This document shows positions 1 to 7,685 of a stretch of 64,000 bases of DNA, piece by piece. The DNA is taken from positions 1 through 64,000 of the forward strand of contig DATMDR010000061.1 in the NCBI GenBank assembly GCA_035557635.1, read 5' to 3'. The notes under the pieces were generated by a model. That model was not told the origin of the DNA. It was given only the letters and a program-made list of their open reading frames with translations, and did not search any database. The stretch comes from VRUE01 sp035557635. GTDB taxonomy: Bacteria; Actinomycetota; Thermoleophilia; Solirubrobacterales; 70-9. Both the position numbers and the translations under genes were made by a program. Position 1 is the first letter of the stretch, and the number at the start of each line of letters is the position of its first letter.

Positions 1-611
1 CGCGGCGCCGCGTCGTACTCCTGGAAGCCCTTCCACCAGGACGTCACGTTGCCGGCGTTGCCGACCGGGATGCAGAGCACGTCGGGTGCCTCGCCGAGCG
101 CGTCGCACACCTCGAAGGCGGCGGTCTTCTGGCCCTCGATCCGGAACGGGTTGACCGAGTTGACCAGCTCGATCGGGTGCCGCTGGGCCAGCTCGCGGAC
201 GATCCCGAGCGCGTCGTCGAAGTTGCCCTGCAGGGCGACCACCCGGGCTCCGTGCATCAGCGCCTGCGCCAGCTTGCCGATCGCGATCTTGCCCTCGGGC
301 ACGATCACCGCCCCGCGCAGCCCGGCGCGTGCGGCGTAGGCGGCGGCGCTCGCCGCCGTGTTCCCGGTCGAGGCGCAGATCACCGCCTCCGCCCCGCGCC
401 CCTTCGCCCGCGAGACCGCGACCGTCATCCCCCGGTCCTTGAAGCTGCCGGTCGGGTTGGCGCCCTCGAACTTGAGGTAGGTCCGCACGCCGAGTCGCTC
501 CGACAGCCGCTCGGCCTCGATCAGCGGCGTCGACCCCTCCTCCAGCGAGACGATCGGGTCCCCCTCCTCCAGCGGCAGCCGATCGCGGTAGCGCTCGATC
601 AGCGCCGTCAA
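1..611 (-). CDS. thrC: Threonine synthase, C-terminus beyond window edge
   Basis: Pyridoxal-phosphate enzyme converting O-phosphohomoserine to threonine, last step of threonine synthesis. About 203 N-terminal residues are visible. The PLP lysine lies in the motif NPTGSFKDRGM (about residue 50), followed by the fold II motif ASTGNTAASAAAYAARAG and a GNAGN phosphate loop near the edge. No ATG is available; the best start is TTG at 609-611, which overlaps the TGA of hom (TTGA), so translation is probably coupled to hom. It is the third gene of the lysA-hom-thrC operon. The 3' end is outside the window. Confidence 0.93.
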   Translation of the reverse strand, partial: MTALIERYRDRLPLEEGDPIVSLEEGSTPLIEAERLSERLGVRTYLKFEGANPTGSFKDRGMTVAVSRAKGRGAEAVICASTGNTAASAAAYAARAGLRGAVIVPEGKIAIGKLAQALMHGARVVALQGNFDDALGIVRELAQRHPIELVNSVNPFRIEGQKTAAFEVCDALGEAPDVLCIPVGNAGNVTSWWKGFQEYDAAP

Positions 612-1843
612 ATGAACTCCTCCTCGATCACCCGGATCGAGCGCGGCGCGGATCGCAGGTCGTCCAGTTCGGTCAGCGCTTCGACCGCGGCCTCGAACCG
701 GGACTCGAGGCATTCGTGGACGATCATCACCAGCCGCGCGTCGTCACCGGCGCCGCGCTGGTTGACGCTCTTCACAGAGACGTCGCTGTCGCCCAGAACC
801 GTGGCGATCCGGGCCAGGACCCCCGGCCGGTCGGCGACCTCGAGGTGCAGGTAGAAGGAGGAGGAGATGTCGTGGACCAGCGGCAGCTCGGTCCGCGTCT
901 CCGGCAGCGGCGCCTCGCCGGTGAGGACGGAGACGACGTCGCCGAGCACCGCCGAGGCGGTCTGCACCCCGCCCGCCCCGGGCCCCGACATCGTCACCTC
1001 GGTGATCGAGGGCGCCTCGACCATCACCGCGTTGAAGGAACCGCTGATCGGCGCCAGCGGATGGCCGCCGTAGAGGAAGCAGGGAAAGACGCGGACGCTG
1101 ATCCCGCCGTTGCGCCGTTCGGCGACCCCGAGCAGCTTCAGCGAGAGGCCGAACTCCTTCGCGTAGGCGAGGTCGTCGGGCTGGATCGCCTCGATCCCCT
1201 GGTAGGCAACCTCGGAGAGGGTGACCGAGGTGTGGAAGGCGAGGCGGGCGAGGATCGCCATCTTCGCCGCCGCGTCGGCGCCGGTGACGTCGTCGGTGGG
1301 ATCGGCCTCGGCGTAGCCGAGCTCCTGCGCCCGCCCCAGCACCTCCTCGTAGGCCGCGCCGGTGGCGGCCATCTCGCTGAGGATGAAGTTGGTGGTACCG
1401 TTGACGATCCCGAAGACCTTGGCGATCTCGGTCACGCCGAAGCTCTCCTGGATCGCGCGCACGATCGGGATCACGGCGGCGACGGCCGCCTCGAAGCGCA
1501 GCTGCACCCCGGCCTCGCGAGCGGCGGCGAAGAGCTCCTCGCCGTGCTGGGCCAACAGCTGCTTGTTGGCGGTGACGACGGGCCTGCCGGCGCGCAGCGC
1601 CGCGAGCACGTACTCGCGCGCCGGGTCGGTGCCGCCGATCAGCTCGACGATCAGGTCGGAGCGCTCGAGCAGCTCGGCGAAGTCCCCCTCCGCGCGGGTC
1701 AGCGTCCCGGCGAGCTCGGGGCGGCGGCCGCTGGCCGCCTCGACCGCATCGGCCCGCTCGGCGAGCAGCTCGGCGAAGGCGCCACCGACGGTGCCGCGGC
1801 CGAGCAGCCCGATCCGGACCGGTTTTGAGGGGTTCTCAGACAT
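608..1843 (-). CDS. hom: Homoserine dehydrogenase
   Basis: 411 residues, usual length for the ACT-domain form. It reduces aspartate semialdehyde to homoserine. N-terminal Rossmann motif GLLGRGTVGG (residues 13-22), catalytic region with TANKQLLA and the signature GIVNGTTNFIL, and the ELGYAEADPTDDVTGADAAAK stretch typical of the family. The C-terminal 80 residues (LEVADRPGVLARIATVLGD) form an ACT domain, which in this family usually gives feedback inhibition by threonine. The ATG overlaps the end of lysA by 8 bases and the TGA overlaps the TTG of thrC. Confidence 0.97.
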   Translation of the reverse strand: MSENPSKPVRIGLLGRGTVGGAFAELLAERADAVEAASGRRPELAGTLTRAEGDFAELLERSDLIVELIGGTDPAREYVLAALRAGRPVVTANKQLLAQHGEELFAAAREAGVQLRFEAAVAAVIPIVRAIQESFGVTEIAKVFGIVNGTTNFILSEMAATGAAYEEVLGRAQELGYAEADPTDDVTGADAAAKMAILARLAFHTSVTLSEVAYQGIEAIQPDDLAYAKEFGLSLKLLGVAERRNGGISVRVFPCFLYGGHPLAPISGSFNAVMVEAPSITEVTMSGPGAGGVQTASAVLGDVVSVLTGEAPLPETRTELPLVHDISSSFYLHLEVADRPGVLARIATVLGDSDVSVKSVNQRGAGDDARLVMIVHECLESRFEAAVEALTELDDLRSAPRSIRVIEEEFI

Positions 1844-3140
1844 CGCGCGAGGTCAGGTCCTCGTAGGTCTCGCGCCGCACGACCACGCGGGCGTCCCCGT
1901 CGCGGCAGAAGACGACCGGGGGGCGTGGCACGCCGTTGTAGTTGCTCGCCATCGCGTAGCCGTAGGCGCCGGTGGCGGGAGTCACCAGCACGTCGCCGAC
2001 CAAGGGCGAGGCGAGCATCACGTCGCGCACGATCACGTCGCCGGACTCGCAGTGCTTGCCGGCGATCGTCGCCAGCGTGTCGGGGGTCGCCGCGGCGCGG
2101 TCGGCGATCAGCGCTTCGTAGCGCGACCCGTAGAGCATCGGCCGCAGGTTGTCCGACATGCCGCCGTCGACGGCGACGTAGGTGCGGATGCCCGGGATCT
2201 CCTTCACGGTGCCGACCCGGTAGGCGGTGAGACCGGCGTTGCCGACCAGGGAGCGCCCCGGCTCGATCAGGATGCGCACCCCCTCGCCGAACACCTCGGC
2301 CACGCCCTGCACCTTGACCTCGACGTAGGCGTCGATCGAGGGCGGCTCGTCGGCGGCTGTGTAGGCGATGCCGAGCCCGCCGCCGACGTTGACGATGCGA
2401 CACCAGTCGCCGGCCAGCTCGCCCAGCGCCCGGATCGCCAGCCTGTAGGGCTCGAGCTCGAAGATCTGCGAGCCGATGTGGGCGTGCAACCCGACCAGGT
2501 TGAGCACGTCCGAGCCGAGCACCCGCTCGATCGCCCGCGCGGCCAGCCCGTCCTCGAGGCCGAAGCCGAACTTGGAGTCGAGCTGGCCGGTGGTGATGTA
2601 GTCGTGGGTCGACGGCTTGATCCCCGGCGTCACCCGGACCAGCACGTCCTGCGGCCCATCGAGCAGGCGTTCGCAGCGCTCGATCTCGTCGAAGGAGTCG
2701 AGGATCAGGTGACCGACCCCGGCCCGGGTCGCGAGCAGGATCTCCTCGTCGCTCTTGTTGTTGCCGTGCATGTGGATCCGGGCCGGGTCGAAGCCGGCGC
2801 GAAGCGCCATGTGCAGCTCACCCCCCGAGGCAACGTCGACCGAGAGTCCCTCCTCGGCGAAGAGGCGGTAGGCGGCCGTGCAGGGCAGCGCCTTGCTGGC
2901 GAAGAGGATCTCGAAGTTGGCGCCGCGCCGTTCGAAGGCCGCCCGGTAAGCGCGGGCGCGCTCACGCATGTCGTCCTCCGCGTAGAGGTATGCGGGAGTG
3001 CCGATCTCGGAGGCCAGCTCGACCACGTCGCAGCCGGCGATCTCGAGGTGGCCACGCTCGTCGATGCGGCTCCCGATCGGATAGATGGAAGAGCCCTCGA
3101 TCGGGTTCGCCACAGCGCCCACCTGTCCCGGCTCCACCAT
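1836..3140 (-). CDS. lysA: Diaminopimelate decarboxylase
   Basis: 434 residues, fold III PLP decarboxylase that makes lysine from meso-diaminopimelate. The PLP lysine is in FASKALPC (about residue 80). HMHGNNKSDEEI, the glycine-rich GGGLGIAY phosphate-binding segment, EPGRSLVGNAG and the second-subunit CESGD (active-site cysteine) are all present. First gene of the operon with hom and thrC. The ATG start is followed by a normal family N-terminus. The three genes group the aspartate-family branch ends for lysine and threonine under one transcript. Confidence 0.97.
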   Translation of the reverse strand: MVEPGQVGAVANPIEGSSIYPIGSRIDERGHLEIAGCDVVELASEIGTPAYLYAEDDMRERARAYRAAFERRGANFEILFASKALPCTAAYRLFAEEGLSVDVASGGELHMALRAGFDPARIHMHGNNKSDEEILLATRAGVGHLILDSFDEIERCERLLDGPQDVLVRVTPGIKPSTHDYITTGQLDSKFGFGLEDGLAARAIERVLGSDVLNLVGLHAHIGSQIFELEPYRLAIRALGELAGDWCRIVNVGGGLGIAYTAADEPPSIDAYVEVKVQGVAEVFGEGVRILIEPGRSLVGNAGLTAYRVGTVKEIPGIRTYVAVDGGMSDNLRPMLYGSRYEALIADRAAATPDTLATIAGKHCESGDVIVRDVMLASPLVGDVLVTPATGAYGYAMASNYNGVPRPPVVFCRDGDARVVVRRETYEDLTSRDV

Positions 3141-3195
3141 AGGACCGGCATTGTGACGGTTAGGGGTGCGAGCGGGAGACTCGGCTACCGCGCGG

Positions 3196-3927
3196 CTATT
3201 TGCCGCCGCCGACCAGACCGCCGACCGTGTTGCCTACGGTGTCGGCGACGTTGTCGACCGTTTTGCCCACCGTGGATTCTGGGCCGGCGGCCCCGCTGAC
3301 CACTTCTTCGGTGACTTTGGTGGCGCCGGTGTCGCCAAGTGCCCCACCGGTGACTTTGTCGACGCCGGCGACGGTGTCTTTGACCGCCCCGGTCACCTGC
3401 CCCGAGGTGGAACCGCTGCCGCCACCGCCGCCGCCCGAGGCCTGGCCACCACCACCATCGTTGTCTCCGTCAGCGGGCCCGGGCGATTTCGTCGGCGCAG
3501 AAGCAGACGGGGTCGCCCCGGCGGCCGGCGCCGAGCCGGAGCCTGGGCCGCCGGCGACCGGCGACTCAGCGGGCGAGCCAGGAGCCGGCGATCCATTCGC
3601 CGCCGGCGTCCCCGCGAAGGCGGCCGGCTGGCCGGCGCCATTTCCTCCCGTCGCTTTGGCGACGTCTTTGGACGCGGCGCCACCCTCCTCGGTGCCCACG
3701 GGCCCGGCAGTGCCCGACGTTCCGCCGGCGACGGCTTTTCCGCTCGAGACGGTGCTCGACTCCCCGCCACCGCCGTTCAGGTCCGGCAGGCCCGCCAGGG
3801 GCCAGTCACGGAACGCTTGAGTCGAGACGAGCAGCACGAAGGCGACCACGGCTGCCGCAATCAGGGCCGTGCCTGACACGGCACCGACCAGATAGGTATG
3901 CGCCTGTCGGATCACCGTCTTCCTCAT
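3196..3927 (-). CDS. Low-complexity membrane-anchored or secreted protein
   Basis: 243 residues, not recognised. One hydrophobic segment at residues 13-37 (VGAVSGTALIAAAVVAFVLL) works as a signal anchor or uncleaved signal peptide. The remainder is Gly/Ala/Pro/Ser-rich, disordered-looking sequence ending in a Gly/Val/Asp/Thr section (repeated VGKTVDNVADTVGNTVGG-like pieces) that could form an amphipathic wall- or membrane-associated tail. An AT-rich patch at about 3978-3995, unusual here, is a plausible promoter. A plus-strand frame of similar length over the same bases is a GC-rich shadow. Confidence 0.7.
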   Translation of the reverse strand: MRKTVIRQAHTYLVGAVSGTALIAAAVVAFVLLVSTQAFRDWPLAGLPDLNGGGGESSTVSSGKAVAGGTSGTAGPVGTEEGGAASKDVAKATGGNGAGQPAAFAGTPAANGSPAPGSPAESPVAGGPGSGSAPAAGATPSASAPTKSPGPADGDNDGGGGQASGGGGGGSGSTSGQVTGAVKDTVAGVDKVTGGALGDTGATKVTEEVVSGAAGPESTVGKTVDNVADTVGNTVGGLVGGGK

Positions 3928-4004
3928 ACCCAGGGTCCCAGAACAGAACCGCCACGCCTATCCGATAGTCGTATCTCCTAATAATTTTAAGTAATAGACC
4001 CGGC

Positions 4005-5192
4005 CTACAGGTAGCCCATCGGGTCGGTGGGCACGCCACTCACCCGCACCTCGAAGTGGAGGTGGTCGCCGTAGCAGTGGCCGGTGCAGCCGACGTAGCC
4101 GATCACGTCGCCCTGGGCGACGCTCTGGCCGGAGCCGACCGCGAAGGAGGACTGGTGGGCGTAGCAGGTCTGCAGCCCGCCGCCGTGGTCGAGGCAGGTG
4201 AAGTTGCCGTAGCCGCCGCTGCTCGCTTCGGACTGGAGCAGGACCACCGAGCCGGCGGCGGCCGCGCGGATCGGCGTGCCGGCCGGGACGGCGATGTCGA
4301 CGCCCTCGTGCATGCTCCCCCAGCGCGGGCCGAAGCCGGAGACCACCGCTCCGTCGACCGGCCAGATCAGCTGGCCCGAGCCGTAGCGGATCGGTCCCGC
4401 CGGCAGCGGCGCCGAGGAGGTCGATTGCAGCTGGGCGGCGATCTCCGCCTGGATTTCGGCGAGTTTGCCCTCGACCCGGTGCTCGTGGTCGTTGATCTTG
4501 GCCAGTGCCGCCTCACGATCGCGACGGACGGCGACCAGCTCCGACTGGCGGCTCTGGACGGCCTGGCGCGCGCTGACCAGCGCCTGCTCTTCGGCGGCGA
4601 TCGCGTCGCGGGCCGCTTCGATCCGGAGCTTCGCCGAGCGCAGGGTGGCAACCAGCTGCTTGACCTCGTTGCGCAGCTCCCTGACGCGGCCGACGATCGC
4701 CTCGTCCATGCCGTGGATCCTGTTCAGGTACTCGGTCCGGTCGAGCAGCTCGTCGTAGCCGTCGGAGCCGATCACGACGCTGAGCACGTCCGGCGTGCCG
4801 GTCTCGTAGATCGCGACGAGGCGGTCGCGCAGCGCCACCAGCGCTCGCTTCAGTCGCTCCCGCAGGACCTCGAGGCGTTTCTTCGCCATCTCGAGCTCGG
4901 CGATCGCCCCGTCCAGCTCGGCCTGCTTGGCCTCGAGCCGAACGCGCACCGCCGCCTCCCTGGTCCGCAGCTCGGCCACCTCGCCGGTGAGCCGTTCGAT
5001 CCGCTCCCGGTAGCGGGAGATCGTCGTCGTCAGCACGCCCTCACGGGCGTCGAGGCGATCGAGCTTCTCCTGCTTTTGGTCGAGTTCCTGCTGCAGGTCG
5101 GCGGCGGGCGCCGCAGCCGCGTGGACGAGCAGCGCGACGAGCGCCGCCACGGCGAGACCAGCCGCCGGGGCAAGGCGAGTCTTAAGCATCAA
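4005..5192 (-). CDS. M23 peptidase with N-terminal coiled coil (EnvC/RipA-type murein hydrolase)
   Basis: 395 residues. A signal peptide (residues 1-30, ending near AAAAPAADL) is followed by about 210 residues of heptad-rich coiled coil (DLQQELDQKQEKLDRLDAREG onward), a short linker, and a C-terminal LytM/M23 domain. The zinc site is visible: MHEGVDIAVPAG gives H and D, and GDHLHFEVR gives the HxH. This supports an active endopeptidase, or activator, of peptidoglycan cross-links outside the membrane, as in coiled-coil M23 proteins involved in cell separation. Its ATG lies about 65 bases from the CDF gene end, on the same strand. Confidence 0.9.
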   Translation of the reverse strand: MMLKTRLAPAAGLAVAALVALLVHAAAAPAADLQQELDQKQEKLDRLDAREGVLTTTISRYRERIERLTGEVAELRTREAAVRVRLEAKQAELDGAIAELEMAKKRLEVLRERLKRALVALRDRLVAIYETGTPDVLSVVIGSDGYDELLDRTEYLNRIHGMDEAIVGRVRELRNEVKQLVATLRSAKLRIEAARDAIAAEEQALVSARQAVQSRQSELVAVRRDREAALAKINDHEHRVEGKLAEIQAEIAAQLQSTSSAPLPAGPIRYGSGQLIWPVDGAVVSGFGPRWGSMHEGVDIAVPAGTPIRAAAAGSVVLLQSEASSGGYGNFTCLDHGGGLQTCYAHQSSFAVGSGQSVAQGDVIGYVGCTGHCYGDHLHFEVRVSGVPTDPMGYL

Positions 5193-5257
5193 CGAAAGGC
5201 TAGATCAGGCGACGCGGCGTCAAACGTCGCTGCCGCGATCTGCAACCCGGCTTGCGA

Positions 5258-6166
5258 TCAGCGCCCGGGCGAGGCGTTCTCGACCTCGAGCAGCGTCTCC
5301 CCTGCCTCCTCCTCCATCTGCAGCGTGGTGTGCTCGATCTCGAACCGCTCGCCGAGCAGCACCTCGAGCCGGCGGCGGATCAGGTCGCGATCGGCGTCGA
5401 CCGCGACGACGACGTGGGCGGCCAGGGCGGCGAAGCCCGCCGTCACGGTCCAGACGTGCAGGTCGTGGACGGAGCGCACGCCACCCTCCGAGCAGATCGC
5501 GGCGCCGATCTCACCGACGTCGAGCCCGGTCGGGGCCGTCTCCATCAGCACGTCGATGGGCTCCTTGATCAGCTTCCAGGAGGAAGCGAGAACGAGCAGG
5601 GCGATCAGGAGGCCGACCACGGGGTCGACGAGCGGCGAGCCACCGGCGAGCACCACGCCTCCCGCGACCACCACCCCGATCGAGCCGAGCGCGTCGGCGG
5701 CGCTGTGGCGGAGCACGCCCTCGAGGTTGAGGTCATCTCGCTGCCCCTTCGCGAGGACCGCGGTCGCCGCCACGTTGCCCGCGAGCCCGAAGAGGCCGAT
5801 AGCGAGAACGCCGGCACCGTCGATCTCCGGCGGGTCGCCGAACCGCCCGACCGCCGCGATCGCCACCCCGACGGCCACCGCGACAAGGAGCAGGCCGTTG
5901 GCCAGCGCCGCCAGCACCTCGGAGCGCTGGTAGCCGAAGGTGCGCCGTCCCGCTACCGGCCTCGAGGCGAGCGCGGCGGCGAGCAGGCCGAGCGCGATCG
6001 CCCCCACGTCGGAGAGCAGGTGGCCGGCGTCGGCGAGGACGGCCAACGACCCCGTGAGGACACCCCCGACCGCCGCCACGACGACCATCGAGGTGTTGAT
6101 CGCCAGCGCGATCCACATCCGCTTGCGGCTGTCCTCACGCCGCGCATCTAGAGCATGAACATGCAC
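5258..6166 (-). CDS. Cation diffusion facilitator (CzcD/ZitB-type metal exporter)
   Basis: 302 residues with six predicted membrane helices and a cytoplasmic C-terminal ferredoxin-like domain. The two metal-site motifs are seen: HLLSDVG in helix 2 (HxxxD) and HSAADALGS in helix 5 (HxxxD). The C-terminal VHDLHVWTVTAGFAAL is the typical CDF cytosolic signature. It exports Zn2+ or Co2+ by proton antiport; which metal cannot be told. No metal-responsive regulator lies next to it. A palindromic repeat (6180-6289) lies immediately upstream of its start. Confidence 0.94.
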   Translation of the reverse strand: MHVHALDARREDSRKRMWIALAINTSMVVVAAVGGVLTGSLAVLADAGHLLSDVGAIALGLLAAALASRPVAGRRTFGYQRSEVLAALANGLLLVAVAVGVAIAAVGRFGDPPEIDGAGVLAIGLFGLAGNVAATAVLAKGQRDDLNLEGVLRHSAADALGSIGVVVAGGVVLAGGSPLVDPVVGLLIALLVLASSWKLIKEPIDVLMETAPTGLDVGEIGAAICSEGGVRSVHDLHVWTVTAGFAALAAHVVVAVDADRDLIRRRLEVLLGERFEIEHTTLQMEEEAGETLLEVENASPGR

Positions 6167-6179
6167 GCCCCGAGCTTAG

Positions 6180-6289
6180 GACCTATCCCGACAGGGGTTC
6201 CACTTAACTTTTTCGGAGAGCGGCTGCTGCCGTCCGAGGTCGAACTGGCCGAAAAAGTACAAGACGTTCCACCCCTACCGGGATAGGTC
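6180..6289. repeat. Palindromic repeat family 1, copy 1
   Basis: 110-base imperfect palindrome. The outer arm GACCTATCCCG pairs with CGGGATAGGTC. Inside are CAGGGGTTCCACTTAAC and, on the other side, GTACAAGACGTTCCACCCCT, closed by TTTTTCGG/CCGAAAAA, around a variable centre. The same core recurs at 19274-19391 with different outer and central sequences that still pair. It lies 5 bases beyond the stop of the acyl-CoA dehydrogenase gene. Either a structured RNA/terminator or a small non-autonomous mobile repeat. Confidence 0.85.
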
Positions 6290-6294
6290 TTTGG

Positions 6295-7566
6295 TCAGGC
6301 GGGAACCGGCTCCTTCGTGGGTTCGGCCGCCATAGCCGCGTCAGCAATTTCAGCTGCATAGCCGAGGCGCTCGGCGTAATCGCGGGCCTGCATGCGGGAG
6401 ATGACCATGCGCTGGATCTCGGCCGTGCCCTCGAACAGCTGGTAGATCTTGGCGTCGCGGAAGAACTTCTCCAGCGGGCACTCGGTGCTCCAGGCGTAGG
6501 GGCCGACCAGGTCCATCAGGGTCGTCGTCGCCCACATCGTCACGTCGCCGGCCTTGAGCTTCGACATCGAGCCCTGGCCGCCGGTCATCGGGATCCCGTT
6601 GCGGCCCATCCAGGCGGCGCGCTGGACCAGCAGGCGCGAGGCCTCGATCTCGGTCGCGACGTCGGCGAGTGTCTGCTGGATGCGCTGGATCTGAAGCACG
6701 GGGGTGCCGCCTTCGGACTGACCGTCGAGGTACTCGAGCGTCCACTCGTAGGCGGCCTGGGCGATGCCGAGAGCCGAGGCGCCGACCAGCGGCCGGGTCA
6801 TCTCGAAGGTCGCCAGGGCATCGGCGCCGCGCGACTTCTTGCCTTCCCGGCCCCGCTGCAGCTTGCGCTCCAGCTTCTCCTCGCCGCCGAGCAGGTTCTC
6901 GACCGGGATGCGGCAGTCGTCGAGCACGATCTCGGCGGTGTGCGAGGCGCGGATGCCGAGCTTCGACTCCTTCTTGCCCTGGCTCAGGCCCGGGGTGCCT
7001 TTGCCGACGACGAAGGAAGCCTGGCCGCGCGTGCCGAGCGTCGGGTCGACGGTGGCGACGACGACGTGGACGTCGGCGATGCCGCCGTTGGTGATGAAGA
7101 CCTTGGTCCCGTTGAGGACCCACTCGTCGCCGTCGCGTTTGGCGGTCGTCTTCAGGCTCTTGACGTCGGACCCTGCCTGGGGCTCGGTGACGGCGTAGGC
7201 GCCGAGCTTGATCTCCTCCTCGTTGCCAAAGCACTCGGGGACCCACTGGCCGATCTGCTCCGGGGTGCCGGAGGAGGCGATGCCGGCGGCGGCGAGCCCG
7301 GAGCCCGAGACCGCCAGGGCGATCCCGGCGCAGCCCCAGTGGAACTCTTCGGCCGAGATCACCTGCATCTGGCCCTGCTCGTCAGATGCCGCGCGCTGAA
7401 TCCCCTCGAGGCCGCCGAAGCCCTGCTTGCGCGCCTCCTTGATCACCTCCCACGGGGTGCTCTCCTCTTCGTCGTGCTTGCGGGCGGCGGGCCGGATCAC
7501 CTCGCGGGCGAAGGTCCGGCAGCGGTCCTTGTACTCCTGCTGCTCCTCGTTCAGTGCGAAATCCAT
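6295..7566 (-). CDS. Acyl-CoA dehydrogenase
   Basis: 423 residues, full-length FAD flavoenzyme of beta-oxidation that forms the trans-2-enoyl-CoA. The FAD/substrate signature AYAVTEPQAGSDVKSLKTTA and VFITNGG lie in the middle beta domain. The C-terminal FEGTAEIQRMVISRMQ carries the catalytic glutamate. An insertion of basic residues (EKLERKLQRGREGKKSRG, about 235-250) separates the beta domain from the C-terminal helical domain. Two TGACTGGTCAGTCA-type palindromes at 7608-7662 lie just upstream and probably regulate it. Chain-length preference cannot be read from sequence. Confidence 0.95.
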   Translation of the reverse strand: MDFALNEEQQEYKDRCRTFAREVIRPAARKHDEEESTPWEVIKEARKQGFGGLEGIQRAASDEQGQMQVISAEEFHWGCAGIALAVSGSGLAAAGIASSGTPEQIGQWVPECFGNEEEIKLGAYAVTEPQAGSDVKSLKTTAKRDGDEWVLNGTKVFITNGGIADVHVVVATVDPTLGTRGQASFVVGKGTPGLSQGKKESKLGIRASHTAEIVLDDCRIPVENLLGGEEKLERKLQRGREGKKSRGADALATFEMTRPLVGASALGIAQAAYEWTLEYLDGQSEGGTPVLQIQRIQQTLADVATEIEASRLLVQRAAWMGRNGIPMTGGQGSMSKLKAGDVTMWATTTLMDLVGPYAWSTECPLEKFFRDAKIYQLFEGTAEIQRMVISRMQARDYAERLGYAAEIADAAMAAEPTKEPVPA

Positions 7567-7607
7567 GCGATCCCCTTCAAGTCTTTGCGGCGCGATCGGC
7601 TAATTGA

Positions 7608-7623
7608 TTGACTGGTCAGTCAA
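7608..7623. promoter_or_regulatory. Operator-like palindrome TTGACTGGTCAGTCAA
   Basis: Perfect 16-base palindrome 42 bases upstream of the acyl-CoA dehydrogenase ATG. The same 14-base centre (TGACTGGTCAGTCA) is between the thiolase and hydroxyacyl-CoA dehydrogenase genes at 15744-15757. The spacing and TGAnnGnnnnnTCA form resemble TetR-type fatty-acid degradation operators. The regulator is not identified. Confidence 0.7.
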
Positions 7624-7642
7624 CCAGTCTGTGCCACAGGTT

Positions 7643-7662
7643 AACTGACTGGCCAGCCAGTT
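7643..7662. promoter_or_regulatory. Second operator-like palindrome
   Basis: AACTGACTGGCCAGCCAGTT, a near-perfect 20-base palindrome 20 bases from the first site. Together they form a tandem pair in the region between the acyl-CoA dehydrogenase and the cell-wall-binding-type gene, so both divergent genes could be affected. Confidence 0.6.
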
Positions 7663-7685
7663 TCGAACGGGTAGCGTTCCCCGCC

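Noticed and set aside
1362..3299. A 645-codon open plus-strand frame
   Set aside because: Antisense to hom and lysA, which both have complete family motifs.
6180..6289. Insertion sequence with inverted ends
   Set aside because: No transposase or coding frame inside and no direct target duplication; the outer arms are complementary to each other instead.
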